DNA from: Cadophora sp. MPI-SDFR-AT-0126
Lineage: Eukaryota > Ascomycota > Leotiomycetes > Helotiales > Ploettnerulaceae
Reading direction: 5' to 3'
DNA: 64,000 nucleotides
Assembly: GCA_020747065.1 (NCBI GenBank)
Contig: JAGMVK010000022.1
Location: 124,001 to 188,000 of the forward strand
The translations under genes and the position numbers were made by a program. This document shows positions 35,344 through 45,978 of the stretch, piece after piece (the stretch's first letter is position 1; each line of letters starts with the position of its first letter). The notes beneath the pieces are model-generated. The model was not told where the DNA came from. It did no database searches and was given only the letters and a program-made list of their open reading frames with translations.

Positions 35344-35871
35344 TATTCGAGAGGAATTGCCATGTTAGGAAGAACCGAGACCGGGATAATTGAGATAGAC
35401 ATCCCAAATGGCAGTGGCAAATCGGGACATAAGACAACTAGCGAAATAAATGTTGATCGCAGAGAGCGTCTCAGCATTACCGAGTGGATGAGCACAAAAA
35501 CAAGGGACGGAAGAGAAACTTCCCACTAGAAGCGAAGCGACTTTAACACACATACATGCTCATTGTCTGTAACTCTCTACAATACATATAACGCGTATCC
35601 TCATGTTCCGAATTCAATGCATGTCTCATGCCTCATACCATGCCATGCCATGCCGGACGCCAATACAGTATGCCTGAATCACGATCTCTTCACGCGTCTA
35701 TGCAACTCTCAACAGCAAAAGCAACCCCAAATCAAAACTCCCGCTCGCACCCAATCCATGGTCCTCACCCACCTATACAGCTATGCGCTTGATTATAACG
35801 ATTGTATCTGACAATAGGAAATAAAATGTAAATATATGTTGTGTCGTGTGCTGTGTAGTCGAGCATCGCTC
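35344..35871. other. Intergenic region
   Basis: This holds the promoter side of the hypothetical gene and the 3' side of the patatin gene. A CATGC-rich simple stretch lies at 35618-35650. No gene is recognised. Confidence 0.5.
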
Positions 35872-38424
35872 CTATTGTGGAACGTCCGACTGGTCTTGTT
35901 TTGATTGTGGGTGGAAAAGTCTCTTATACTTCAGCTCCGGACTGCTCGGCTGACCTGTACTCTTGGGCTCGGGAGCTTTCTTCATCATAGCCAGCGGCGA
36001 GATCGCAAGATGCGCTCGGGACGATAGTGGCGATGTAGCGAGGACGTGATCTGTCTTAGCAGTGATGGGTTGACTGGACGAGAAGAAATCCACAGCGTCA
36101 GAGGCGCTGCGATTTTGAGTCGCGAAGTAGAGGCCTATCCCTGGCACAGTGTCATCTGTGATGTCTGGTTCTGGACTACTATCATCTGTATGCGAATCGA
36201 TATCTGCGTCCGATGATGGCGGAGAATGAGATGTTTCGCCGGCAGAAGAAACATCCGGTAATGGGATGTTGAGCTCTAAGTTCTTGTTTATAGGTTGGGA
36301 TAGACCAGGCGTAGGCATTGGCGTTCCATGAGACGTGCGAGGAATAGAATTTGCGAGAGGTGGTAGGTGCCGTCTAGTGACATTCCAGTGCGTACTTGAG
36401 GTCCGTAATGGAGGTCTTGACATGCTCTTCCTGTTCCTATTCACTTCTTCCTCCAGCTCGTCGTTCGCTGGCACTAATGCCTGGACACCGCCGCCACTAT
36501 CTCGTCTCTTTCGTCCGAATCTCTTCACCGGGCTACTAAAACTTCCAGTTGTCATTCGTCTCAGGTCAACCTGACTGGGGCTGAAAACAACCCTGGCTCG
36601 GAGCCTCTGTACTGCAGCATCGAGTTCTAATTCAACGGCACAGTGGTTCCGTATCCTGCTCAGCTTCGGCCATGTCGCCCGCTCGCCACACAAGCAAGCC
36701 TGAACCATGAAATCCGCCGTTGGGTTCTTCAACATCTTGGGAAAATCCTTGTACTCAATTTCTGGCAGGATCGTGATATCACCAGAATACTTCTGGCTCA
36801 GTACAGACCTAGCCTTGGTGACTAAATTGGGAAATATGCCTAATTCGGCAAGGACCTGCATTCGGTGAAGAGCCTCATCTTTAGCCAAATTCGTCAGAGT
36901 GTAAACCCAGCCAGGACCAGAACTACCCTCCGAGTTGGCATTCTTGGTGATTGAAATGTCATCCTTGACTAGAAATGGCACAACGTGAGGGTTGACTTGA
37001 GATACAATGAAATGATTGACGTTGAACATCTCAGCCAGGCGCGTCATGGGAAGATCGTTATCGACACTCCCATCAATCCATTTTTGTGGTGTTGGGTTCC
37101 ATGGACTGCTCTCTCCCGTGATAGGGTTCTTGACCAGAAGTTGCGCTGCCGAGAACAGAACAGGAACAGAGCAAGACGCGGCAACTGCTGACCAGATCAT
37201 GACATTCGGTGATGTGACATAATTGAGTAGCCGTGGAAGTTCGTAGACAGAAGCTGACGAAACACAGATGTTGAGAATTCGACGGGTCCGGTTGTACGCT
37301 TCCTGGAAAGTCATGTCGCCCAGTAGGTCCTGCATCACTCTCGTCAAATGCTTGATATCGATCCAAGATCCCTGGGTCAACAGTCTTCTCACCCGCTCCA
37401 ATATTCCGTCTTCATTCCCTTCTTCCTCGAATACTGCCAGGTCTCCGTGAGGGAAGGCCGTCAGCACGTCCGGAATCTCCTCGTCAATTCGAGTGCAGAG
37501 AACGGCGCAGACAATGCTGCCTGCAGAAGCCCCAGAAATGATCCGTGGTAGCAGTTTCGCTTCAAACAAGGCCTTCAGAACCCCAACATGGTTCATTCCA
37601 AATGTAGCGCCACCACTAAGTAACAGAGCACTTCTCCCAAACGCCTGCCTGGCATAGACCACCTGCTCAAGGATATCCTTCGTCTCCAGGTCGTCCGGCA
37701 GACTAACCTTGCTCTTGTCAACTAACGAGCGTATTGTATCAAGTGTAGAATCGATATACCGCTCAATGAGATCCTTTGTGCCAATATGCGAGTGCTTGTA
37801 AAGTCTGATATTGCCCATGCCACCCAAATCTCTCGCAAGCGCCGTCCGTACCAGATGCAGCATGACCTTCACGTCGCAATTCATCCTCGCCTCGTCTAAC
37901 TGCTTCAATCGAGTCTCAATCAATTCCGCATCGAATTCGGAGGACGTAGAATCCGCTTTCCAGGCTTCATTGTCGTCGAGGATATCCAAGTCCTTTGCAG
38001 CCGCCTTCCACTGATCCATGGTTTTCGCATTCTTCATCCGCAGAGCCAGAATCTGCCTCCTCTCCTCCTTCTTCACCTCAGCCAGTCTCTGCTCCTCCGT
38101 CAAGCCATCTCGGAATCCTAGAACGGTACTGTTGACCAGATCCGCACTTCCCTTCAATATCCTCGCTGCGGGACCCAAGATCCCCCACCTACTCCCTGTA
38201 AAAGACTTTCGTCTTGCAAGTCCGGGGTCATCATTGCAGAGATATCCTCTCACGGGCGCAGATGTCGAGACTTGCTTTTGTGTAGGCGCATTATTGAAGC
38301 AGAGCGAACTCGGACTGGTCTTCTGGAGGTATTCTAGCAACACCATCTCTTGTCTGTCTGGCGCGCCATGAAGCGTGCTCGTTCTGGTGTATTCAAGATA
38401 CTGTAGAAAGGTCGTCTGCGACAA
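35872..38424 (-). CDS. Patatin-domain triacylglycerol lipase/phospholipase (Tgl4/5-like)
   Basis: This is a serine acyl hydrolase with a Ser-Asp dyad, related to lipid-droplet lipases Tgl3/Tgl4/Tgl5 and fungal patatin-like proteins. It is one uninterrupted frame of 850 residues. The DUF3336-like front part (about 100-260) includes ALRMKNAKTMDQWKAAAKDL and ARDLGGMGNIRLYKHSHIGT. The patatin domain follows, with oxyanion loop SGGATFG (270-276), nucleophile GASAGS (Ser300) and DGS with Asp451. PLLNYVTSPNVMIWSAVAAS-type strands fit the family. The C-terminal 250 residues are Ser/Pro-rich and probably disordered. The first 70 residues are not conserved as far as I can tell, so an upstream exon or a later start is possible. 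Confidence 0.9.
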   Translation of the reverse strand: MSQTTFLQYLEYTRTSTLHGAPDRQEMVLLEYLQKTSPSSLCFNNAPTQKQVSTSAPVRGYLCNDDPGLARRKSFTGSRWGILGPAARILKGSADLVNSTVLGFRDGLTEEQRLAEVKKEERRQILALRMKNAKTMDQWKAAAKDLDILDDNEAWKADSTSSEFDAELIETRLKQLDEARMNCDVKVMLHLVRTALARDLGGMGNIRLYKHSHIGTKDLIERYIDSTLDTIRSLVDKSKVSLPDDLETKDILEQVVYARQAFGRSALLLSGGATFGMNHVGVLKALFEAKLLPRIISGASAGSIVCAVLCTRIDEEIPDVLTAFPHGDLAVFEEEGNEDGILERVRRLLTQGSWIDIKHLTRVMQDLLGDMTFQEAYNRTRRILNICVSSASVYELPRLLNYVTSPNVMIWSAVAASCSVPVLFSAAQLLVKNPITGESSPWNPTPQKWIDGSVDNDLPMTRLAEMFNVNHFIVSQVNPHVVPFLVKDDISITKNANSEGSSGPGWVYTLTNLAKDEALHRMQVLAELGIFPNLVTKARSVLSQKYSGDITILPEIEYKDFPKMLKNPTADFMVQACLCGERATWPKLSRIRNHCAVELELDAAVQRLRARVVFSPSQVDLRRMTTGSFSSPVKRFGRKRRDSGGGVQALVPANDELEEEVNRNRKSMSRPPLRTSSTHWNVTRRHLPPLANSIPRTSHGTPMPTPGLSQPINKNLELNIPLPDVSSAGETSHSPPSSDADIDSHTDDSSPEPDITDDTVPGIGLYFATQNRSASDAVDFFSSSQPITAKTDHVLATSPLSSRAHLAISPLAMMKKAPEPKSTGQPSSPELKYKRLFHPQSKQDQSDVPQ

Positions 38425-40121
38425 GAAGGAGAGAAATTCGGGAGGGTCGGGATTGCTTAAAGGAGTGTCGTGGGTTGTACGTTATTGTGGTTGTTCAGCA
38501 GCAGCCACGCCATCAAATACACCAAATCCGTACGAGAGTAGTACCGAAATAGCGGTGATGCTGTAAGGGCCCAAATGACCACATATCGGCAGTGCGGAAA
38601 TTGGTCTGGGGGGGTTCCCAGGCTCGGGGGGTCACAAGGTGTGGCAGACAGGCGTCATCGAATGAAATGCCAAAGGCCGACCGGAGATATGCCTGCGCCT
38701 ACGCCTGCCCCTGCCATCTTGAGTCAAGTCAAAGACAATAACAGCTGACGAGCAATTACTACAACTACTACTACTGTATGGAGGTCCTGTATCGCGGACT
38801 TCGTAGTACAATCAAGAAACAACTCGATTTGACCGACCACAAGTGGGAAGTGACATAGTAAATGCGCCGCTGTCATAGTACAGAGATGGCCTTTTTTGCT
38901 TTTCTCTGTTATATTTTGTCATGTCAGAGGTACGTGTATGTTATGTCGTTCGTTGGTAGAGGCCACACACAGATGGAGACGGCGACTTCAGCAGCCTCAA
39001 GCCAATAACAACACTTCCCCCATGCTCCCCCACAGGAAAAGATGTACCTCCGCACATCCCGCGAATTATCTTCTTGTTGCGGGAATGGAGAAGAAAGAAA
39101 ATTGCGGGATCCCCACCTCATGTTTGATGAGAAGTCTGCTCTCCTCAGCTGATGTTGATGTGTCATGACGAATGTCCTCGAAGGAACGAGCTGGATGTGC
39201 TGAGTCGTTCGGCTGCAGCGCTTGGGATCAACCCCACGGAAGGGAACATCATGAAACTCCTATCTACAACTGGCCCACACCAGTGTGTGCCTCATTCGAG
39301 AAGTTCCTGACTTGCATGTACTTGTAGACAGCGACCGTGTCAATCCGCTCTTGTCTCTCTCTCAAGTCAATATGTCTTTTGCTTGCCAAGATGACTGTCA
39401 CAAGCTTCATTCAGTACTCAGACCTTGCAACTACTGCATCGGATTTCGAATATGAGAGAAATATGGATAATCGGCACGAGGCTGACTGTTACAGGGTGTC
39501 ACGAGGCTGAGGAGGGTCTTAGAATCAATCCTTAAGTCCTTGAAATTCTATGTGACACTGGGTCTGCTGAGCTGTTGTGTAAGATCTCATCGCGAGGTGT
39601 AACCCACCCATTTAAGATCCCAATACAGATTCGTAGTCCCTGCATGTGAAATTCGGTATCCTACCAGTCAGTCTTCTCCCTGGATTATCTGAGGGTGTGC
39701 GAAATTTTGGGCTTCTATGAAGGATTTTGCGCCCCATGGTGGACAGTGAAGACAGTATCACATGCTAAACAATTCACCATGTCATGCCGCACAGTATTGC
39801 TTAGGCACACCTTCACGATGCAAAGGAGTACACGTCGAAGTCGCCGTCTTTCTCGTAGGAATTTCATGCTGCATTTTCCTATCTAATTTGAAAAAGTAAA
39901 AATCATGTAAATAAAGCTAAATGGGTATACGCTTGTCACGCAAAACGCCGAGTTCCTCCTTGAAAATTGGAGGCTTGGATACGTCTAGCGCCGAGTTCGT
40001 AGATCATCCCATGCCAACACCATCAGAAAGTCCTAAATTCACAATCCCAAAACAAAGCCACAAGAAAGCCAAAGCACATGCAATGTCTCATCACTCTTCC
40101 ATAATCCACTTTCTCCCGCTC
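38425..40121. other. Intergenic region patatin-xanA
   Basis: This 1.7-kb stretch has no convincing gene. It has a short (ACT)n run near 38760-38775. Both ends are flanking regions of minus-strand genes: the patatin promoter on the left and the xanA 3' end on the right. Confidence 0.5.
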
Positions 40122-41252
40122 CTAGTACAGCTTCCCATCAGGTCCCTCAACACCCTCACTTGAAGCCAGGTTACACTGTCTGAACAGCCGCTGTTCCTCA
40201 GGGCTGAAAGCACCGACGACTGAGTGAAGCACACCCTGGTTGTTGAACAAAACGCAATCGCCTTCCTCCCAGTGATGCGGATAGATGTACTTGGGAGAGA
40301 TGGCAGGACGTTGCAACCGATGCACCAAATCTCGAACTTCTTTCAGGTCTGTCATCACCTCTCCGTTGGGCAGATGAATGGCTCTGATGGCACTGGGATG
40401 GATTTGAAGGGCCAGGTTGCCAGTAACAGGATTCTTCCAGCACATGGGAAGGATCTTGATGGATGCCTCGTCAACAGGAGGGAGGTCTGACAGGGGGAGC
40501 TCTGTGCCTTCGGAAACCATTCCTAGACCATCTGATCTGCTCTTGGCTGGAGACATCCAAATGTAAGGGTGTGGAGCGTATTCAACCTTGGAATTGCGGA
40601 CGAACTCCTTATCCTCTACGCTTAGGATATTGTACATGTTCTGACCAGAGACAAAAGCCGTCGTTCCAAGTGGCACATCCATCTCCTCTCCAGTGCCGTC
40701 GTCGTAACGGAGCGTCTGGCGTCTGCCTGCTGGGACTTTGATAGCAATAAGGGAAGTGACCTTGGGTGGGTTGAGAGCATAGAGGGCAGCATCGATGTGC
40801 CACCGAAAAAACCTTGTGAAGTCCAGGTCATCCTCCTCTGGAATAGCAACCTTGTGAAACGTCTTGTGATGAGGGTGGACAAGTTTGATATTCTTCAAGC
40901 CCTCGTACTCATCATAGAGACCATTTCCGATGACTTGGACTTGTGGCTGATGAGGAATGGTTTTGAGATCTGGATGGAGTACAGAACGCTTTGCGTCAAG
41001 TGTCTTACCGTGGCCGTAACTTTCAGAGGTAGGATCGAAGCGCTTGGTGAGTTGGTATTGCGCTTTTGCTGAGAGAGAACGCTGGTTTTTGAGGACGACA
41101 ACGTGGGAGTGGTAGAGTGCGTTGCGAATTATCTGGAAATCGGCCTCTGATAGATTCTCAAGATCTGCATTATAGATCTCAACACCAAAGTCAACTGCAG
41201 AGGTTGGGTTAGGTGCCTGAAGAGGGCGGATTTCGAGTGCCTTGACTGCCAT
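40122..41252 (-). CDS. xanA: Alpha-ketoglutarate-dependent xanthine dioxygenase
   Basis: This non-haem Fe(II)/2-oxoglutarate enzyme turns xanthine into uric acid, a fungal alternative to xanthine dehydrogenase in purine use. It is a single exon of 376 residues, the size of Aspergillus XanA, in the TauD/TfdA fold. The iron ligands are His152 and Asp154 in FFRWHIDAALY and the distal His343 in GVLHSVVGAF. Arg355 or Arg358 (EEQRLFRQCN) would hold 2-oxoglutarate. The segment PPKVTSLIAIKVPAGRRQTL matches the XanA subgroup rather than taurine dioxygenases. The HWEEGDCVLFNNQG strand is also typical. No purine or nitrogen genes adjoin it. Confidence 0.93.
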   Translation of the reverse strand: MAVKALEIRPLQAPNPTSAVDFGVEIYNADLENLSEADFQIIRNALYHSHVVVLKNQRSLSAKAQYQLTKRFDPTSESYGHGKTLDAKRSVLHPDLKTIPHQPQVQVIGNGLYDEYEGLKNIKLVHPHHKTFHKVAIPEEDDLDFTRFFRWHIDAALYALNPPKVTSLIAIKVPAGRRQTLRYDDGTGEEMDVPLGTTAFVSGQNMYNILSVEDKEFVRNSKVEYAPHPYIWMSPAKSRSDGLGMVSEGTELPLSDLPPVDEASIKILPMCWKNPVTGNLALQIHPSAIRAIHLPNGEVMTDLKEVRDLVHRLQRPAISPKYIYPHHWEEGDCVLFNNQGVLHSVVGAFSPEEQRLFRQCNLASSEGVEGPDGKLY

Positions 41253-42085
41253 TGTATTGTGTGTGGGAAAATTAAGTAGGGGTTTTTTGAGGGTGTCTGG
41301 TAGTGAAGTTGCTATTCCTGTTGAGGTCTGAAGAATTGTGTGAGAGATGAGGATGTTCTCCTAGTCTTTATATTCACAAGAATCGGCAGACACCGAGCCT
41401 CGACATATGTAACCACGACTAATGGATACTTCGCGTCTCAGCGACCCGCTATATCAGCTAACTGCGCGGATTGACGACCTATGGGATATCTGTGACAAGT
41501 TGCTGTGTTGCCGCGGGGCCCGATAGGAGATATTTTTCGTCAACACCCGCGCAGACCCGTCCAGCGGAAGACGCCGGTGCAGTCTCAAGAGGCAGGAAGA
41601 ACATGTCCGAATTTGTCGTGAAATAACTCATGGTAATTCAATCGTACAAGCAGAGATCGCAAGAAGACTTGGTCAGATGAGGAACAGTGGCATCGATGCA
41701 CTCGAGACGTTTTGATGGACAAAATAACGAGGTGAAGGAGAAAATGAGTTGATGAGTTGAATGACCCTAGCTCTCTACCACTTGTCGTGAGCAAGATTCG
41801 GAACTGAAATGTCAAAATAAGCATGGTACTCATCTAAATCCCCAAGGGCCAGGACAAGCAAAAAGATGACTTCGTCAACTAATGGTAAAATTCTATTGTG
41901 ACAGACAGCATGGATCCGTTTTGTGGAAGTAGTAAAGTCCCTCTTCCTCCAAGGCCCACTCGGCAATTGCAGACCCCTGTCCGCGCTACGAGTTCGGACA
42001 CCTTTCAAGACTCTCCCAAGCAAGTCAGTGAGGTACGCGGCTGAAGCTCAGAATTCCACAAGCATACGACATTCCACCTCCAACA
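41253..42085. other. Divergent intergenic region xanA/SWP1
   Basis: This 833-bp stretch holds the promoters of both genes. Short minus-strand frames at 41585-42023 have no family features. Confidence 0.5.
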
Positions 42086-43137
42086 ATGCGATTCCTACTT
42101 TCATTACTCCCTTCTTTACTACTGCTCGGTGCGGGCGTAGCAGAAGCAGCTTCTTGGGGTTTCGATGAGGCTGTGATCTCGGTCACTGGCAAGGGCGGTG
42201 CTGGCAGCGCATTTAAGGACAAGTATGTACGACAGGTTCCCCAGCTTCGGACTTCTCGAGCTGGGTTGGGGATTTTGGTTGATTTGGATGCATGCTAATA
42301 AGTTGATTCAGGCTCTCTGATCATGTTCCCCTCAAGAAACCAGTTACATTGGGCGCTGCGGATGCGTTGAAGATCGTGTTGACAGCGACGGAAGGTGGAA
42401 AGGCGAAGAGACCACATCAAGCATTCCTCTTGCTCAGAGACCAAGATACGGGATTGGAAGCTGCATACCCTTTCTCTGTGAAGGAGAATGGCAAAGGGAA
42501 AGTCGACTTCGTGAGCTGTCCTGACGCTAAGCTGCACAGCAATTGCTAACATACTCCTCAGACCCAAAAAGACCTCCCCATCCAACTTCTCACGTCCACC
42601 CAAACCCTCGAAGCCACCCTCCTCATAGCATCCTTCGGCACCGCTCAAGGCTTCAGTAGCCATGTCTTTGATCTAGAAGTGAAGCTGGACGCTAATGTCC
42701 CTCTGCCGAAATATGAGACACCATTGAGATATGGGCAACGACAGGAGATTCACCATATCTTCAAGGCTGATCCCAAGAGCGGACCAAAGATCATCTCCAT
42801 GTTTTTCGTTCTTGCAGTTCTGGCCACTGTGCCAGTTCTCTTCGGAGCTGTAAGTGTATTCTCAAATGGATGATTTGCCAGAACTAACAGAATGCAGTGG
42901 GCATATCTCGGTGCCAACGTCAGCCACCTCTCTAAAGCCATTGGAGCCGCGCCTATCTCGCATAGCTTGTTCTTTGGGTCGATCCTGTCGATGGAAGGCA
43001 TCTTCTTCCTGTACTACTGCGACTGGACTTTGTTCCAGACATTACCGGCTGCGGGAGTGGTTGGCCTGGTTGCTTTCTTGAGTGGAAGTAAGGCTTTGTC
43101 TGAGGTTCAGAGCCGTCGTTTGGCGGGTGAAAGATAG
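42086..43137 (+). CDS. SWP1: Oligosaccharyltransferase subunit Swp1/ribophorin II
   Basis: This is a subunit of the ER oligosaccharyltransferase that attaches N-glycans to nascent proteins. Exons are 42086-42222, 42312-42510, 42562-42849 and 42898-43137, giving 287 residues, as in yeast Swp1. A signal peptide occupies about residues 1-21 (MRFLLSLLPSLLLLGAGVAEA). A lumenal beta-rich domain includes ALKIVLTATEGGKAKRPHQA. ETPLRYGQRQEIHHIFKADP leads into three membrane helices in ISMFFVLAVLATVPVLFGAW, the SHSLFFGSILSMEGIFFLYY helix and the last LPAAGVVGLVAFLSG. The third intron sits inside the first helix. The family's short charged C-terminus (SRRLAGER) is present. Confidence 0.92.
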
Positions 43138-43630
43138 AAAAAATGGAGTCCCAGGAGAAAGTGGCATGTCAAAAGATCGATGAAATGGGAGGACAAACAT
43201 CATCGACGCTTACAAAAAGTTAGGGGGACATGTATCAACTGGAAAATGTACAATATCAAAATGTTGAAATGAGACTTCTGAGAGGCTCTCGAATAAGGTC
43301 CCATGTCTGATGTAATTTGTATCGCAAGGCTGAATCGGAGGGCATTACCGGTAGACCTTGTTTTCGCCAATATAAGTCTCGCTTAATTTCAAATATCACC
43401 AAGCTGTTTGAAGACATTGGCAAGGCTTTTGGGGATATCATTCTTTTTTTTTTGGTTTTGGCAGCGTCGGTAATTGTAATCCTCGGCAAGATGCGCAGTC
43501 TCTTTCTAAAGCATCGTTCTCGCTATCCATGCAGGCTTATTTTCCACGACCAACGCAAGCTCCGTAATCTCAGTAGCTCACGATCCTCCCTCTATCACCA
43601 CGACCATCTCGCAACCATCCCCGGCATTTT
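43138..43630. other. Convergent 3' intergenic region
   Basis: The region lies between the stops of SWP1 and nudC. It has a run of ten T's at 43444-43453. Only short chance frames occur. Confidence 0.5.
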
Positions 43631-44375
43631 CTAATTCATTTTCGCCTTCGAGAAATCCATTTCTGGATGTTGGGCCATAAACGATTTTAACATATTCTGC
43701 TTCTTCTCTTCGTCACTCGTCGGCAGACCGGCCTCCTTCTGCCTCTGGTCGTACATCATCTTCTCGACCATCCCCCTGGTCTCACCATCCAGATCGCCCA
43801 ATTTGCTGCTCTCAGGCTGGATTTTCGTGACGTCGATCTTGGGTGCGGTGGTAATGACATGCTCCCACCATTGCATCTTGTTTACTTTGTCGAGATGGAG
43901 CTCGAGGAGCTTGGTGCCAGAGGGGGAGGAGACTAGGGTCCATGTTGACTCGTCGACGTGGATTTCGTGGGGGAGGTCGCCCTATTTTTGCTTCTATCAG
44001 ACCTGCCCTCTTATGATCTGTGCAAAAGCCGTGCAGGTTATTTGGGGGAGGATCGTACGCTGATGATAGGATCCTGGCCCTTGATCGCAAGCAGCAACTT
44101 CTTCTTCTTGACCTCGACATTCAAGTCTCTCGCTTTCAAGTTGCCCGGTATCTCGACGGAGACATCTAAATCACCGATGGTTTGCGTCCATTTGTAGGGA
44201 AGTGCCGCTTGTTCTTCTTTTTCTTTTGCAGCGGCGGCAGCCTCTTGCTCTTTGGTTGGTTCTAGAAGATTGGTTAGAACTGATTCATAAGATACGGTAT
44301 CATTTCAACGTAGAGAACAAATTCGTGAAACAAAGAGAGTTCACTGATTTGATACGTACCGTTGTCATTATCCAT
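43631..44375 (-). CDS. nudC: Nuclear movement protein NudC (CS domain)
   Basis: This is an HSP90-type co-chaperone needed in filamentous fungi for dynein-dependent nuclear migration. Exons are 44375-44360, 44261-44059 and 43981-43631, giving 189 residues, close to A. nidulans NudC. A short acidic/Ala-Glu-rich N-terminus precedes the CS domain: [53 protein letters not shown] and [18 protein letters not shown]. The C-terminal helix contains [20 protein letters not shown] and ends [12 protein letters not shown], both diagnostic. Exon 1 is just 16 bases, coding MDNDN and part of the next codon. It is divergent from TFB3, with 189 bp between start codons. Confidence 0.93.
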
Positions 44376-44564
44376 TGTGGTGGATTTGTTCTGGAATTGC
44401 ATTGCTTGGTGGGATGTTTCTCGAAACGCGGGGACAAGGCTTTGAAATCGCCTGCCCAGTCTTAGCGCGACTTTCTTACAAAACAACAGCCTCGTTGCCT
44501 CAACACCAACATTCAACTCCACGCCACTGCTCAACTCCACCTCACGCGCTCTCAGTTCGCAAAC

Positions 44565-45674
44565 ATGCTGCGGAACAACCTCTCCAAAGCTCCCCTGAAC
44601 GACCCCTCCGACGACATCTGTCCCGTCTGCAAATCGAACCGCTACCTCAACCCCTCGCTCCAATTCCTCATCAACCCAGAATGCTACCACAAGATGTGCT
44701 CCACCTGCGTGGATCGAATCTTCACATCAGGTCCAGCATCTTGTCCCGTTCCCTACTGCGGCAAAACTCTGCGCAAAAAGGGGTTCCATAAAGCGTTCTT
44801 CGGAGACTTGAAAGTTGAGCGCGAGGTAGATATCAGAAAGAGAGTAGGCGCCATATTCAATCGCCGGCAAGACGAGTTCGAGACGCTGCTAGACTGGAAC
44901 AATTACCTCGAGGAAGTGGAAAGTTTGATTTTCGATTTGGTGGAGGGGACTAGGGAGGAGAAGATCCAGGCGGAGGAGAGGCTGAAGCGGTACAAGGAGA
45001 GTAATATGGGGGACATCGAGGATAATCGTAAGGCAGGCCTGGAGGAGGCGGAGATGGAGAGGAGGAGGGAGAAAGCGGAGAAAGAGGCTGCGAGGCAGAG
45101 AAGACTGGCTATTATTAGGGAAGAGGAGGCTGCGAAGGCGGACGTCGAGCAGGGTCGGAGAGAGGTGTTGGAGAGATTGGCGAATACGGATGAAGATGCT
45201 CGTAAGATCACTATGCAGGCTCAGAAGATCATTCTGAAGATCATTCTGAAGAAGAGTGGTGCCAGGAGGGAGATGGCGCAGGCTTTGGGCGAGGCAAATG
45301 GAAGCGCGGGTAGTGGGTTGACGTTGAGAGGGTTGAAGAAGAAAGAGGCACCTGTGGTCGAGAAGGCATATGATCCGTTTGGAGGGGTGGATCTTACACC
45401 GTCAAGATACGTGCTTCAGGATGATTACCAGAGCGAGTGGTTATCAAACGCCAAGTCAGACCAACGGCATATGGCTGGTGGGTACAGTCTACATGAGTAC
45501 TATGCTAGGACGATGTTCGAGGCATTCTCCGGGCTCGGGGTGTTCATAGAGGATGAAGTTGCGGAGAAACCGCAACCGGTTGCCTCATCTGCAGTTGCTA
45601 CAATGGCAGCGGTACAAGCTTCTACGGGGAAGTTGAAACTAGAGTCCAAAATGGAACTAGACGATGTTTTCTAG
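44565..45674 (+). CDS. TFB3: TFIIH/CAK assembly subunit Tfb3 (MAT1)
   Basis: This RING protein anchors the CDK-activating kinase to TFIIH, acting in transcription start and nucleotide-excision repair. It is a single exon of 369 residues. The RING finger holds Cys19, Cys22, Cys40, His42, Cys45, Cys48, Cys60 and Cys65 (DICPVC...CYHKMCSTC...CPVPYC). The MAT1 centre follows: VEREVDIRKRVGAIFNRRQD, DWNNYLEEVESLIFDLVEGT, then a long charged coiled coil (about 120-215). The C-terminus has YDPFGGVDLTPSRYVLQDDY and HEYYARTMFEAFSGLGVFIE. It is one of few intron-free genes in the window. Confidence 0.95.
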   Translation: MLRNNLSKAPLNDPSDDICPVCKSNRYLNPSLQFLINPECYHKMCSTCVDRIFTSGPASCPVPYCGKTLRKKGFHKAFFGDLKVEREVDIRKRVGAIFNRRQDEFETLLDWNNYLEEVESLIFDLVEGTREEKIQAEERLKRYKESNMGDIEDNRKAGLEEAEMERRREKAEKEAARQRRLAIIREEEAAKADVEQGRREVLERLANTDEDARKITMQAQKIILKIILKKSGARREMAQALGEANGSAGSGLTLRGLKKKEAPVVEKAYDPFGGVDLTPSRYVLQDDYQSEWLSNAKSDQRHMAGGYSLHEYYARTMFEAFSGLGVFIEDEVAEKPQPVASSAVATMAAVQASTGKLKLESKMELDDVF

Positions 45675-45978
45675 AACGGCATTTGAAGCGGGCGTTACTG
45701 GGAGTTTAGGGCGTTGGAGCATAGCCACTGCAGTACAGGCATGTAGGTGAAATATGGGCACACTCAAGGTCTTCCATTAGACGTTTAAAACCAGCCAACC
45801 ATTTCTCATCTAGCAGAAAGGTAGCATGTAATACCATATTATGCATTTTGAATGCAAACCCATATTCTTGTCCCATCTCCAAGCTGTGAAAAACTTAAAC
45901 GAGTAACTGATCTCATGACGCCATGCTATGGTTAAGGTCTCAATCAAGAAAGAAACGTCCCCTTTGCTATCAACCCAT
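45675..45978. other. Convergent 3' intergenic region
   Basis: A 304-bp spacer between the TFB3 and AP180-type gene stops; nothing is recognised. Confidence 0.5.
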
